From the NCBI GenBank assembly GCA_018668595.1, contig JABJCP010000035.1, forward strand, positions 248,001-312,000: DNA of 64,000 nucleotides, in the 5' to 3' direction. A program made the translations under genes and the position numbers. Within the stretch, counting starts at the first letter, position 1. Every line of letters begins with the position of its first letter. Origin of the DNA: Candidatus Woesearchaeota archaeon (GTDB lineage Archaea > Nanobdellota > Nanobdellia > Woesearchaeales > UBA11576). Below the pieces are notes generated by a model. That model ran no database searches, was not told the origin of the DNA, and saw nothing but the letters and a program-made list of their open reading frames with translations. Positions 24,282 through 33,570 of this stretch are shown piece by piece.

Positions 24282-24860
24282 TCATTTCGCTCTTCGCTTA
24301 TTCGCTCTTAGTCCAGGTCTAATTTTCTCAGCACCCTTACCTTTGTTTCTCAAACCACGACTCTTTCTACCTGCACTTGTAAGTCCTCTAGTGACTCTTC
24401 TTGCTTGTCCAGGTTTAGTAGCCCACTTAAGATTTTTATCTTTTACAATTTGAGGGTGAGCTGTATCGACGAGAATTACTTCGTGCCAATGATATTTTCC
24501 ATCTTTAGCAACCCAGTATGAATTTATAACATTGCAGTTTGGATACTTTTTTTGTACTCTTTCTTCTGCAACTCTTTGATAATTTACTCCAAGAATTTTA
24601 AGTCTTCTCATTGCTTTTGGTCTTCTACCGCCTGCAAATTTAGGACGCATTCTTCCGCCTCTATTAACTCTTTGTCTTATTAGAATTATTCCTTGTTTTG
24701 CTTTATATCCTAAAGAACGAGCTCGATCTAATCTTGTAGGTCTCTCGATTCGAACTGTTACAGGCTCTCTTCGCCATTTAATAAGCCTTTCTCTCCACAA
24801 TTCAGGTATATTAGCTTTAGGTTTCTTCCAAAGCTCTTTAACGTATTTTAAATATCCCAT
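24282..24860 (-). CDS. rpl15e: 50S ribosomal protein L15e
   Basis: A 192-residue, very basic protein recognisable from end to end as archaeal/eukaryotic L15e: MGYLKYVKELWKKP, RIERPTRLDRARSLGYKAKQ, VNRGGRMRPKFAGGRRPKAM, VLNSYW-like VINSYWVAKDGKYHWHEVI, and the C-terminal LTSAGRKSRGLRNKGKGAEK. It is a large-subunit protein absent from bacteria, so it fixes the window as archaeal. GGAGG precedes ATG 24860. It appears monocistronic, followed by strong hairpins. Confidence 0.97.
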   Translation of the reverse strand: MGYLKYVKELWKKPKANIPELWRERLIKWRREPVTVRIERPTRLDRARSLGYKAKQGIILIRQRVNRGGRMRPKFAGGRRPKAMRRLKILGVNYQRVAEERVQKKYPNCNVINSYWVAKDGKYHWHEVILVDTAHPQIVKDKNLKWATKPGQARRVTRGLTSAGRKSRGLRNKGKGAEKIRPGLRANKRRAK

Positions 24861-24922
24861 TTTTACTTAGCCTCCATTGTTTTGCTATTTAAAGCACTCT
24901 AAATGAATTTAAAGTACTTTTT

Positions 24923-24958
24923 TTGAGATTCAGGTAAGCTATTACCTACATTTCTCAA
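24923..24958. promoter_or_regulatory. Two-part inverted repeat upstream of L15e
   Basis: TTGAGA-ttc-AGGTAA-gcta-TTACCT-acatt-TCTCAA, upstream of the TATA-like elements of the L15e gene and of the divergent phosphoesterase gene. Could be a regulator site. Confidence 0.35.
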
Positions 24959-25064
24959 ACATAACAATCAAAGATGTGTTTATAAATGTTTTCCGAATAT
25001 ATTACTACTGATGAGTGATCAATAATCGGAACATTTATATATTAGTTCAAGACAAAAATTACTT

Positions 25065-26069
25065 ATGGTCGAAAAAAGATATGGTATAATTGCAGATTTG
25101 CACAAACATCCTGCAATTGTTGGTTTAGCAGTAGATGCACTTATCAAAGAAGGTATTGATACTTTAATTCTTAATGGAGATCTTGGAAATGATGCAGTAA
25201 TTCAAGTAGCTGGAGGTCAAGCTAAAGTTTCAGGCTATGATTTTATCGACGCTGTTTTAGAAATCGTTGCTCAAAAAGGTCTTGAAACATTTGTTTCTGC
25301 AGGAGGAGTTGATAAAATTCATGTTCAACCAGGAAGTCACGAATCTGTTGCGGCATTCCATGAAGTTATAAAAGAAAAATCAAAAAAATATTCTAATATT
25401 ATTAGTGTTTTTGACGTTCCAAAAGTCGAAGAAGATTCTCATCATTTAGTTTTTCTTCCAGGATCTGATTGGGTTAGTGGAGGACAATATCATGTTTTTC
25501 CTGAAAGTTCAGGTCTTAAAAGCGGAGTTTATCTTAATGATGGTTCAAATTATCATAAAATAGAAGACGATAATTTAATGAGTCAAATTGCAGCAGATCC
25601 TAGATATAGAGACTCTCTTATGTGGGTTACTAATATGGAGGATGTTAGAGATCTTGTAACCCAACCTGATAAAACAATTCTTGTTTCACATATACCTCCA
25701 AAATTTGATAATGTTGATAATTGTGTTGACTTTGCACATTTTTGTAAAATTAATGATGGTGGGATAGCTCCTATTTTTGCTGCAGACTATTTCAGAGCTC
25801 AAGGCGCAACGGTTGTGGAAAAAAAGGAAAATAGAGGTAATGCTGATTTAAGAAAATTAATTGATGATGTTGGAATTACTAAAGGAGTTCATAACCATTT
25901 TCACGAATCAGGTCATAGAGCAAACAATTTAAGATCTGATTCTGTAAAACAAGGAGAATTTGTCGACGATCTTTTTTATAATTCGGGAAGTCCTGATCAA
26001 GGTCAGTGTGGTATTTATAGTGTAAGAAGTGATGGAAAAGTTGCTTACAAAAATATTTCTTTATCTTAA
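25065..26069 (+). CDS. Calcineurin-like metallophosphoesterase
   Basis: A 334-residue protein. The motif order IIADLHKH (D-x-H), LILNGDLGND (GDxxD-like), GSHES (GNHE equivalent), ILVSHIPP (GHxx/SHxP) and VHNHFHESGH gives the five metal-binding blocks of calcineurin-like phosphoesterases. It has no signal peptide or nuclease-type capping domain, and substrate is unknown. A TATA box CATTTATATATTAG lies about 27 bases before ATG 25065, indicating a leaderless mRNA. Its stop overlaps the convergent zincin-like gene by four bases. Confidence 0.8.
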   Translation: MVEKRYGIIADLHKHPAIVGLAVDALIKEGIDTLILNGDLGNDAVIQVAGGQAKVSGYDFIDAVLEIVAQKGLETFVSAGGVDKIHVQPGSHESVAAFHEVIKEKSKKYSNIISVFDVPKVEEDSHHLVFLPGSDWVSGGQYHVFPESSGLKSGVYLNDGSNYHKIEDDNLMSQIAADPRYRDSLMWVTNMEDVRDLVTQPDKTILVSHIPPKFDNVDNCVDFAHFCKINDGGIAPIFAADYFRAQGATVVEKKENRGNADLRKLIDDVGITKGVHNHFHESGHRANNLRSDSVKQGEFVDDLFYNSGSPDQGQCGIYSVRSDGKVAYKNISLS

Positions 26070-27130
26070 TTCAAAGTATTTATTATCAATTCATAACCTC
26101 GACCACCAGGAGAATTTGCTCCAATCAATCGATCACTTAAATCTGAAAATTTACCATAGAATTCACTAAGTGCATATTTTTTTATTTCTTCATTTGTTGC
26201 AAGATTTAAATTTTTAACATTGCACACTCCCACAATTCCATCTGAATGAGTTTCAATATTAATCAATTCAATATCGCATTTTGCAGGATCATATTGTAAC
26301 ATATTTGTTCCAAAAAAACTAGTTAGTGCGTGAATTTTTCCAAGTTTTAGATTAAATGCATTTATTATTGAATTCGAATCTACTTTGTTAACTCCATTAT
26401 GTGCGTGTGTTGCAAGCAAAATAACTTCATTTTTTGTAAATAGATTATAGTCTGTAGGATTAGGAATATTGAATTTTTTAGCAGAATTTTGTAAAACTAA
26501 ATCTTCTTCATTATTTGGTAATCTGAATGGATTTTTTAAATTTTTTTGATTAATCAAATGAGTTCTAAATTCAATTTCGTGAGGTGTGATTTCAATAATG
26601 TGTTCTGAATCATAAAATAGCTCGACGAAATAATGTGCAATATATTCTGCAGCAGCGTGCATTGACAAAGCACAATTAAGATGATCTGTTAATGGTTTAA
26701 AATTTTTTTCTAAAACAGAGTTATTTAATGCAGTTTCATGTTGTTGTGCATATGATCTGATAAATTCTTTCATACTTTTATTTAAATTAAAATGATATCC
26801 GTGAAAAACTTCGTGAACAAAATGTTCTGGTTTAATATCTTTTTTTTCTGTTTCATTTGGAAATTCGATTATATTATCTTTATTAAGTGGTCTATATTGT
26901 GCAATTATTGTTCCGAGTTTAGGTTTGTGTAGGGCATCGGAATTAGTTTTTTGATCTATTTCTGTTTTGAATAATTCTTGATCAAACTCAGGTTTCACAG
27001 AAGTTTTTTCAATTCGTCCTGCTTTAAATTGAATATAATTTACATTAAGAAATTTAGAAATGAGTTGACTTTTTTCATCAACAAATTTTTGAAGCTCTGC
27101 TATTTTTCCTTCTTCACTCAATACACTCAT
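26066..27130 (-). CDS. Zincin-like metalloprotein
   Basis: A 354-residue soluble protein with KPEHFVHEVFHGYHFNLN, an HExxH zinc motif, and about 55 residues later MHAAAEYIAHYFVELFY, whose Glu could complete the site. The C-terminal half is unrecognised. ATG 27130 is chosen because a TATA box TTTATAAAAT sits about 25 bases upstream; a longer GTG-started form from 27178 would place the TATA box inside the coding region. A peptidase role is likely but substrate unknown. Confidence 0.6.
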   Translation of the reverse strand: MSVLSEEGKIAELQKFVDEKSQLISKFLNVNYIQFKAGRIEKTSVKPEFDQELFKTEIDQKTNSDALHKPKLGTIIAQYRPLNKDNIIEFPNETEKKDIKPEHFVHEVFHGYHFNLNKSMKEFIRSYAQQHETALNNSVLEKNFKPLTDHLNCALSMHAAAEYIAHYFVELFYDSEHIIEITPHEIEFRTHLINQKNLKNPFRLPNNEEDLVLQNSAKKFNIPNPTDYNLFTKNEVILLATHAHNGVNKVDSNSIINAFNLKLGKIHALTSFFGTNMLQYDPAKCDIELINIETHSDGIVGVCNVKNLNLATNEEIKKYALSEFYGKFSDLSDRLIGANSPGGRGYELIINTLN

Positions 27131-27278
27131 ATATTTGGTATTGTTACAAGATTTATAAAATTTATGCAAATTAATCACTAAAAAGTAAATACTGTGTTAT
27201 AATGTGTATTATTTATAAGTATAATGAGGAAATTTTACTTAATTTTAAATACCTCTTCAAAATATAGTTGATAATACA

Positions 27279-28928
27279 ATGGAAAAAAAGAAAATCGGGA
27301 TTATTGCTTCACGACTAATGTTTGCAGATTCTGTGTGTGTGAATTCTCAGAAATGGATAGATAAATTTCTAGAAATGGGATTTGATGTTCATCTTCTTTA
27401 TGGTAAAATTGGTGTTAAGTCTAATTTGCCTAAATTCGAACTGGCTGAGATGGATTACAAACATAGCGAGATAAGAGCAATCAAAAGAATGGCATTTGAT
27501 TCTAATCTTGATAAGGCAGGTATAAAAGCATTTGATATATTGCTTAATAATTTAATTTCAAGAATAAAAAAACCTCTTAGAAAATATATAGAGGATAACA
27601 AAATTGATTACTTGTGTGTTGAAGATATTTTAGGCGGTGGAAAAAATCTACCTTTGATTTTGACATTAAACAAAATTATTTCAGATTTAAAGATTCCTAC
27701 TATTGGTAAACATTACAAATTATTTTGGGATATTAATTATTTTACTAAAAATCTAAATATTCCTAAAATATTAAATCAACTTCCTTCTAATTCAAAGAAA
27801 ATTACTCACATCACTAGCAATAGTATTGCACAAAAATCATTGGTTGAAAAAAGAAATATTTCTAGTATGATGATTCCTCATTTGATAAACTTAAAGGCAA
27901 TGCAGGAATTAGATGAATTTAATAAAGAGTTTAGAAAAGAGTTTGGAATCAACAACGATCAGATTTTAATTCTCCAACCAACTAAAATAAGTCGTACAAA
28001 AGGTGTTGAAAAGTCAATAAAACTTCTTCAAGAAATAAATAAAGCAACTAAGAAAGATAATGTTCTAATGATAACAGGACATCCTGTTTATCATAGGGGA
28101 AATTATTTTGAAGAAATTGTTAAGCGGATTAATAAAGCAGATGTTAATGTTATTTTTGCTAATGAAAAAATTAGTTTAAAGCGTCAGCAAAATGGAGATG
28201 AAAAGATTTTTTCTATTTGGGATGCTTATATTCATGCAGATATTATTTCATTTCCAACAACAGGCGTAGGTTTTGGAAATCCAGTTATTGAATCAATGAC
28301 TTACAAAAAACCATTGATTGTAACTAAGTTTGAAAATTTACAGTCATTTATTGATAAGGGTGCGCAGTTTGTTGTGGTTGATCAATCAATCAATCAAGAT
28401 TCTGTTAGTGATATCTGTGAATTAATTTTTGACAAAAAAAAGCGAAAGCAAGTAGTCGAAAATAATTTTAAAATAATTAAAGATTCTTATGATGTTGATA
28501 TTCTCGACGAAAAAATCACATCAATAATAAAATCCTATGAAACCGAATCATTGTTTAGGTGGATGACTAGACAAGCAAGAAGGGTTGGGCGATATGTTCC
28601 ACATCCTGAAAAGTTAATTCCTGAGTTTATCAAAGGAAGACCTAGGTATAGAGCAAAACAAAATAATAGAAACAATAATGCAAATCATAAGCAAGATTCA
28701 ACAAAGTTATTGGCAAATCCTAAAGGGACTGCTCAACAAAATAAAAAACCAAAAGGAGTTTCTGAGCATGATATATTGGGTGAATATGATAAATTAACAG
28801 AGGCAGAATTTAGTGGTAAAAAAGATAGTTCAAAAGATTTTTCAGATAAAAAACAAGATCGTAGAAATAATATTTCTAAAAAACCAGTTTATAAAAAAAA
28901 ACTTGGTAAAAAAACAGGCCCTCAATAA
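27279..28928 (+). CDS. Glycosyltransferase (GT-B, family 4-like) with basic tail
   Basis: A 549-residue protein. The N-terminal IGIIASRLMFADSVCVNSQK and the central QPTKISRTKGVEKSIKLLQE (phosphate-binding K/R-x-x-K block) match GT4-type glycosyltransferases. GNPVIESMTYKKPLIVTKFE is the E-x7-E-like donor-binding motif. The last ~100 residues are low-complexity and rich in Lys, Asn and Gln, probably disordered and possibly binding nucleic acid or membrane. Nine bases separate it from the next zinc-ribbon gene, so they form an operon. Sugar substrate unknown. Confidence 0.75.
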   Translation: MEKKKIGIIASRLMFADSVCVNSQKWIDKFLEMGFDVHLLYGKIGVKSNLPKFELAEMDYKHSEIRAIKRMAFDSNLDKAGIKAFDILLNNLISRIKKPLRKYIEDNKIDYLCVEDILGGGKNLPLILTLNKIISDLKIPTIGKHYKLFWDINYFTKNLNIPKILNQLPSNSKKITHITSNSIAQKSLVEKRNISSMMIPHLINLKAMQELDEFNKEFRKEFGINNDQILILQPTKISRTKGVEKSIKLLQEINKATKKDNVLMITGHPVYHRGNYFEEIVKRINKADVNVIFANEKISLKRQQNGDEKIFSIWDAYIHADIISFPTTGVGFGNPVIESMTYKKPLIVTKFENLQSFIDKGAQFVVVDQSINQDSVSDICELIFDKKKRKQVVENNFKIIKDSYDVDILDEKITSIIKSYETESLFRWMTRQARRVGRYVPHPEKLIPEFIKGRPRYRAKQNNRNNNANHKQDSTKLLANPKGTAQQNKKPKGVSEHDILGEYDKLTEAEFSGKKDSSKDFSDKKQDRRNNISKKPVYKKKLGKKTGPQ

Positions 28929-28936
28929 CTGATAAA

Positions 28937-29884
28937 ATGAGATTTTTAAAAAAGAAAAAAGTTCTTGATGAACAAAGTATTGAAGAAAAACAAGAAGTAG
29001 TTAATGATTCTGGTAATGTGTATTTAGTTCCTAAAGGATGTCCTATTTGTAGGAAAGATCTAAAAGGAAATGATCAGGTTAAGTATTTCTGTGAAAAATG
29101 TAATGTTTTATTTGATAGAAAAGATATTCGTTCTTATGAAGATCGCATAAAAGATGTAGAAGAAGAGAAAAAGTCAAAGCAAGAAAAAGAAGATAGAGAA
29201 TTAAATGAAGCTAAAGAAGAATCATTGGAGCAAATAAGAAATGCAGTAGAAGAAAAAATAACAAAGTCAGAACAAGACGATGTTTCAAAAGAAGAAACTT
29301 CTACAGAAAAACAAAAAGCAGAATCTGTGGACGAGAAAGAACAACAACTAGAAAAACCAAAAGAACAACAACTAGAAAAATCAAAAGAAAAACCAAAAGA
29401 ACAAGAAATGCAAAAACCTATTGTCCAATCAGAAAAATCAAATGTTCAACCAAAAAAACCTATTGTTCAATCAGAAAAGTCTGTTGATACTGAAGATGAA
29501 TTAATGCAAGCTTTGGGTATGAGTGATTCAAAAAAAAATGTAGAACAAGATGTAAAAAAAGATCCAGAACCTGCACCTCGACAATCACAATCTGAAGAAA
29601 AACAAGTTGAAGAAAAAACAGTAGAAGAAAAGCAAGTAGAAAAACCAACACAAAAAACAAAAACTAAATCAAAAGGAGAATTCACTCTCGAAACTCAAGA
29701 AAAAGTTATTGCAAGTAGTGAATCTAAAAAAATTCATGCAGGTAATTGTCATTTCGTAAGTATGATTCAACCAAATAATCGTATTTATTTTGATTCAATT
29801 GAAGAAGGCGAAAAAAAAGGTTATGAACTATGTGTTTGTCTTAGAAGATTAAAAGCAATAATGCGTGCCAAAGCAAAAGAGTAA
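28937..29884 (+). CDS. Zinc-ribbon protein with disordered middle and Ada-like C-terminal metal-binding domain
   Basis: A 315-residue protein in three parts. Residues ~33-62 hold a zinc ribbon (CPIC ... CEKC). Residues ~70-255 are charged low complexity rich in E, K and Q, with short repeats such as QSEK, EKPKEQ and KPIVQSEKS. The C-terminal ~45 residues (SKKIHAGNCHFVSMIQPNNR then IYFDSIEEGEKKGYELCVCL) resemble the Cys-rich metal-binding domain at the N-terminus of Ada. It is co-transcribed with the glycosyltransferase gene. A copy of the structured RNA element starts 33 bases after its stop. Function unknown. Confidence 0.6.
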   Translation: MRFLKKKKVLDEQSIEEKQEVVNDSGNVYLVPKGCPICRKDLKGNDQVKYFCEKCNVLFDRKDIRSYEDRIKDVEEEKKSKQEKEDRELNEAKEESLEQIRNAVEEKITKSEQDDVSKEETSTEKQKAESVDEKEQQLEKPKEQQLEKSKEKPKEQEMQKPIVQSEKSNVQPKKPIVQSEKSVDTEDELMQALGMSDSKKNVEQDVKKDPEPAPRQSQSEEKQVEEKTVEEKQVEKPTQKTKTKSKGEFTLETQEKVIASSESKKIHAGNCHFVSMIQPNNRIYFDSIEEGEKKGYELCVCLRRLKAIMRAKAKE

Positions 29885-29917
29885 AAAGCATTAACAATTA
29901 ATTCTAATCAATAAAAA

Positions 29918-30097
29918 GTGGCACTACCTTGGCATGGATGTTTGAACATCAGGTGTTCAATTTGTTCGAGCGTAGCTCGATTATGTCTACAATGAGCAAA
30001 GCGAATTGTTGATTTAAATCAGAAAACGACCTGATTTATGCAAGGTTGTTTTCGTTGTTTAAAATTCATAGAATTTTATAAACTGCCGTAGTGCTAC
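29918..30097 (+). ncRNA. Structured RNA element, copy 2 of 3
   Basis: A 180-base element, most diverged of the three. Closing stem GTGGCACTAC-ctt-GGCA (29918-29934) pairs with TGCC-GTAGTGCTAC (30084-30097). Hairpins: 29942-29960 (TTGAACA/TGTTCAA), 29966-29980 (TCGAGC-GTA-GCTCGA), 29989-30009 (ACAAT/ATTGT around GAGC-AAA-GCGA), 30022-30053 (GAAAACGACCT/AGGTTGTTTTC with loop GATTTATGCA) and 30061-30077 (AAAATTC-ATA-GAATTTT). Stem sequences differ from the other copies but pairing is kept. It lies between convergent genes. Confidence 0.75.
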
Positions 30098-30248
30098 AAA
30101 ATTAAAAAACTAGAACTAAAAAACAATAACTCGATTCTTCATTTTGAAATTCATTGAACTCACAAAACTCGTTTAAAATTCAAATAAAAAAAAGAAGTTA
30201 TTAAAAAAATAATAAAAAATAAATTAATAAAAAATTTAAAATAATTAT

Positions 30249-30629
30249 TTACAAGTTATACATTTCTCTGTATGTTTGAGCTTCGAATTCCATGTGGTAA
30301 TTATTGTATTTAGCCCATAGATCTTTTTTATTTTTTTCATTAACTCTGATCACTTTTGCATCTCCGCCAACCATTACAACATTGCCGCTATTATCAATAA
30401 AGCTCCATCCATCAGAGTTTCCTTCACTGTCACAAAATACATCTTCCATTTTCCAGACATCCATAATTCTTCCGCCGCTTTGGCTGATTACTATGTAGTC
30501 TCCTTCATAAGATCCAAATACTCCGCCATCTTTTTCAACGCTTTTACTCCATTTAGCACAACCTGCACTAGACATTGCTATTGCTGCTAGTCCTGTTAGA
30601 GCTAATCCTGCCATTAATTTTTTATTCAT
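30249..30629 (-). CDS. Small lipoprotein
   Basis: A 126-residue secreted protein: positively charged N-terminus, hydrophobic core (LMAGLALTGLAAIAMSSAG) and lipobox SAGC at Cys24, followed by a beta-rich domain with IVISQSGGRIMDVWKMEDVF. Likely anchored on the outer face of the membrane. It lies 50 bases from the next minus-strand membrane protein and both start with similar AGGTAAAAT-type ribosome sites, so they may be co-transcribed. Confidence 0.7.
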   Translation of the reverse strand: MNKKLMAGLALTGLAAIAMSSAGCAKWSKSVEKDGGVFGSYEGDYIVISQSGGRIMDVWKMEDVFCDSEGNSDGWSFIDNSGNVVMVGGDAKVIRVNEKNKKDLWAKYNNYHMEFEAQTYREMYNL

Positions 30630-30678
30630 TTTATTTTACCTCTCTAAGTTTAGTTAATATTTAATCATTTTACAATTT

Positions 30679-31056
30679 TTATTCTAAATCATAACAATCT
30701 GCACTTACAATATTTTTATATGACGAAAAAAATGGAATTCTAAAGCCATATGTTTTTATGTCGCAAACTTGTCCTTCTTTTTCTGCTGAGCTTAGTTTTG
30801 CTTGTAGGTCTGATGAACTATACTTTAATTCAAGAAGTGAATCTGTATTTTCAAAACTTCTTTCAACACCTGATTCAATATCTGATGTGAAGACTACATA
30901 TTTTTCTTCATCGCCATCTTTTACTCTTTCTGTTCCTACAATTTTTACTTTGTAATCAGATCTTACAAAGTGGTGTCTTCCGATTAATCCTAGTCCAACA
31001 ACTGCTACTCCTGCAACAATTGCTGTTGTTTTTAATGTTTTTTTTACATCTACCAT
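30679..31056 (-). CDS. DUF1523-like membrane-anchored protein
   Basis: A 125-residue protein with one N-terminal membrane helix (TTAIVAGVAVVGLGLI), then KIVGTERVKDGDEEKYVVFT, FENTDSLLELKYSSSDLQAK and TYGFRIPFFSSYKNIVSADC. The 'FEN-DSLL--K--S-DL' and 'YG-RIPF-S-Y-NI' segments match DUF1523, a small envelope-associated family of unknown function more familiar from bacteria. The domain probably faces outward. Confidence 0.65.
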   Translation of the reverse strand: MVDVKKTLKTTAIVAGVAVVGLGLIGRHHFVRSDYKVKIVGTERVKDGDEEKYVVFTSDIESGVERSFENTDSLLELKYSSSDLQAKLSSAEKEGQVCDIKTYGFRIPFFSSYKNIVSADCYDLE

Positions 31057-31281
31057 TTTATTTCTACCTCTATAATTTACTCTAGTGAGTATTATAATAA
31101 TTTACAATATTAGAACCTCTCTTTTTATTACTGTCAAAAGACAACAATTAATCCTTAGAAACTCGCGTCTCTTTATAAATCTTTCGATTTTTAGGGGCAT
31201 TTTAGCACATATTAAGTATAAAATAGAAAAAAAATGCACAGAATTGATTTATCACTAAATAGTGCTCTTAATTTAGAAAAT

Positions 31282-31305
31282 TTTATAAATTCAGCACCCA
31301 TATTT
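31282..31305 (+). promoter_or_regulatory. Promoter sharing a post-TATA motif
   Basis: TTTATAAATTCAGCACCCAT (31282-31301), close to the sequences at 1607 and 61030. Drives the gene starting at 31350. Confidence 0.5.
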
Positions 31306-31349
31306 CATAATATTATTTGTTTTTTACAGAATTTAGGGGGTTTTACAAA

Positions 31350-31919
31350 GTGGGGGCAAAGCTCATAAAATTAGCTGAAATTAAGTTTCAAGATACAGAC
31401 TGTGATATTCCTGAATCTAGAATAGTCTATAATGATCTTGTTCAGACATTAAAATACAATTCTTCTAAATATCTTAGACCTGAAGTTGATTTAGAAAATA
31501 ACTTGGTAAAAAATTCAATAATGGCTTTGGCTGCAAGAGATGCAGGACTTGAAAAGATTATTGTTGAAACACAAAATTCTGAAGATCACTTGCAAATAAG
31601 ATCAACATCAAAAAAATTGTTTGTTAATTATGTTTTCTTTGAATCTAATATTATTGATTCTTCTAATTTATCAAGAGCATTTAGCAATTATTTAGAAGAA
31701 TGTAAAAAAGTTTTTTCAGATCATGTTGTAAATTTTGGAAAAATAAATTCTGTCAAGTTTAATATTCTCGATAAAAATGTTTTAGAATTTTCTATTTCTG
31801 GTTTAACTGAAAGTCCCGATAACAAGCATGAATTATATGCTGTTACTAAAAAGCTTTATTCAGAATTTGAAAAAAGTTATGGGAAAATAAGGTCTGTTAA
31901 TGGGATAAAATTAGAATAA
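31350..31919 (+). CDS. Hypothetical protein
   Basis: A 189-residue soluble protein, not recognised. GTG 31350 is preferred because AGGGGG lies about ten bases upstream; an in-frame TTG at 31317 would lack a ribosome site. It has alternating helices and strands (KKLFVNYVFFESNIIDSSNL) and no catalytic motif visible. The stop is four bases from the convergent gene. Confidence 0.45.
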   Translation: MGAKLIKLAEIKFQDTDCDIPESRIVYNDLVQTLKYNSSKYLRPEVDLENNLVKNSIMALAARDAGLEKIIVETQNSEDHLQIRSTSKKLFVNYVFFESNIIDSSNLSRAFSNYLEECKKVFSDHVVNFGKINSVKFNILDKNVLEFSISGLTESPDNKHELYAVTKKLYSEFEKSYGKIRSVNGIKLE

Positions 31920-31923
31920 TAAT

Positions 31924-33078
31924 TTATAATTTTTCTATCAAACCTAGTCTTACGTATGTGTTAAATAAGGGAAATCTGGATAGTGGAATAAAATATGCAT
32001 TTTCATAAGCTTCTATTGATTCATTATCTCCGTCTCTGCCTGACTTATCGTCCTGTAAAAAAAGTGATTTAAATAATTTATCAGGCATCTTGAATGAAAC
32101 AACGTTTAATGAATTGTGGATGTTGTAATCAATACTCTGATCTAGTTTTATTTTAAACGCATATTCTTTTTTAGTGCATACAAAAAAACCGCCAGGATAT
32201 TTTGATTCAAGAAGAGGAAATGACATGCGTCTATTTTCAGTTGCGTGATATAGAACAATAATTGGCCCATCTGCAAGTTTTTTAACTGCTGAAGTGTATT
32301 CGATGATGTTTTGTAAGTCAGAAAATAGTTCAACTTCTGAAAAATATTTTAGTACTTGTGATCTAAGATCTGAGATATCTCGATTAATATGTCTGTTAAT
32401 TAGAATCATGGATTCTTCTCTAATAAAATGTTTTAGTTTTTGTATGTCGACTAAAAATTCATCCCATTCTTTGAAAATTTGTTCTTTATTTTCAAGAACA
32501 TTCGAATATAATTCCACAGATTTGTAATTTCGTCTATTGCACGAATAATCTGTATCCCATAATTCTTTATTGCCTACAAAGCGTTTAAATTTGGAGAGTA
32601 TTTTGTTGACTAGATCTAGTTGTCTGGAGAGGTATTTTTCAATACTTTCAAATTTCGATTTAAATTCTTCAATATCTGAAATAGAATTTTTTATTTTTTT
32701 ATCTGTTATAATTAGATTTACTAATCTATAGTGGATGAAATATAATTCTTCTTGTTCCTCTTCTTCATCTCGATATTCTTGTTCAATTAATTTTTTTATT
32801 CGTTTAAGCCTTTTTTTAACTAAGTGAAAATATTTTTTGTATAATCTTATTGAATTAGTATGGCCATAGCCTTTTCTGAGTAAACGAGCATCATCTTTTT
32901 CAAAAAAATGTTTGTTATAGAAGTCGCCTATTTTAAGTGAAAGGTCTTGAAATGTTTCTATTTTTTCAATGTGTCTGTCAAGATACTTTTTGAAGTTTTT
33001 TACTGCTTTTTTTGCACTTTTAGAACTTTCAATCCATTTTTTGATTTGTTCATTTTTAAATGTGCTTAGTAGTACCAT
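31924..33078 (-). CDS. Coiled-coil protein with possible ADP-ribosyltransferase-like C-terminal domain
   Basis: A 384-residue protein. Residues 1-265 are strongly helical and charged, with basic and acidic heptad-like runs. The last ~120 residues read PIIVLYHATENRRMSFPLLE then PGGFFVCTKKEYAFK, and later ENAYFIPLSRFPLF. The order 'LYH-T ... GGFF-----YA' resembles the H-Y and substrate-binding strands of ART-fold (DUF3990-like) ADP-ribosyltransferases. The catalytic Glu is not certain. No signal peptide. If correct it could be a toxin or protein-modifying enzyme; this is a tentative reading. Confidence 0.4.
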   Translation of the reverse strand: MVLLSTFKNEQIKKWIESSKSAKKAVKNFKKYLDRHIEKIETFQDLSLKIGDFYNKHFFEKDDARLLRKGYGHTNSIRLYKKYFHLVKKRLKRIKKLIEQEYRDEEEEQEELYFIHYRLVNLIITDKKIKNSISDIEEFKSKFESIEKYLSRQLDLVNKILSKFKRFVGNKELWDTDYSCNRRNYKSVELYSNVLENKEQIFKEWDEFLVDIQKLKHFIREESMILINRHINRDISDLRSQVLKYFSEVELFSDLQNIIEYTSAVKKLADGPIIVLYHATENRRMSFPLLESKYPGGFFVCTKKEYAFKIKLDQSIDYNIHNSLNVVSFKMPDKLFKSLFLQDDKSGRDGDNESIEAYENAYFIPLSRFPLFNTYVRLGLIEKL

Positions 33079-33186
33079 ATTTAAGACATACTTTTTTTAT
33101 GTATTTAAATTTATTTAAAATTTATTAAAAAAATAGTATTTTGAAGTACAGAAATCAATTTAAACAATTAAATAACCAAAATTCAA

Positions 33187-33570
33187 ATGAAACCCAAAAT
33201 AGTAATTGGATCAAGTATGAAAAATAGATCTTTAATTAAAGAAACGCTGTCTGATCTAGAAGCGCTAGGATTTGAAAGTTTGTTTCCAAATATTGATGCA
33301 AGCATGGAAAACAAAGATGTTGCTGAAAACTTAGAACAAAAAGCAGGTTTTGCTCGGGATCATTACAAAGCAATTGACGAGGCAGATGCAGTTTATTTTA
33401 TTCTTCCAAAAGGATACATGGGTTCGAGTTGTAAAATAGAACTAGGTTATTCTATAGCTTTAAAAAAACCAATTTATTTCTCAGAACTAACTGGAGAATT
33501 TGATCTTGACTGTTATCCTAAAAAAATTATTTCTTTGGATGAATTGGATTTATTTAATGAAGAATTCTAA
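33187..33570 (+). CDS. Nucleoside 2-deoxyribosyltransferase-like protein
   Basis: A 127-residue protein. IVIGSSMKNRSLIKETLSDL, then HYKAIDEADAVYFILPKGYM and GSSCKIELGYSIALKKPIYF, follow the pattern of the nucleoside 2-deoxyribosyltransferase/TIR-like Rossmann family. In that pattern the Glu of 'C-IELGY-IAL-KPI' is the nucleophile. Members hydrolyse or transfer from nucleosides or nucleotides. Its end overlaps the convergent Fic gene by four bases. Confidence 0.7.
   Translation: MKPKIVIGSSMKNRSLIKETLSDLEALGFESLFPNIDASMENKDVAENLEQKAGFARDHYKAIDEADAVYFILPKGYMGSSCKIELGYSIALKKPIYFSELTGEFDLDCYPKKIISLDELDLFNEEF

Noticed and set aside
25065-26069. The metallophosphoesterase as a possible Mre11 partner for Rad50
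   Set aside because: It is 11 kb away in another context and lacks the Mre11 capping domain and usual motif spacing.
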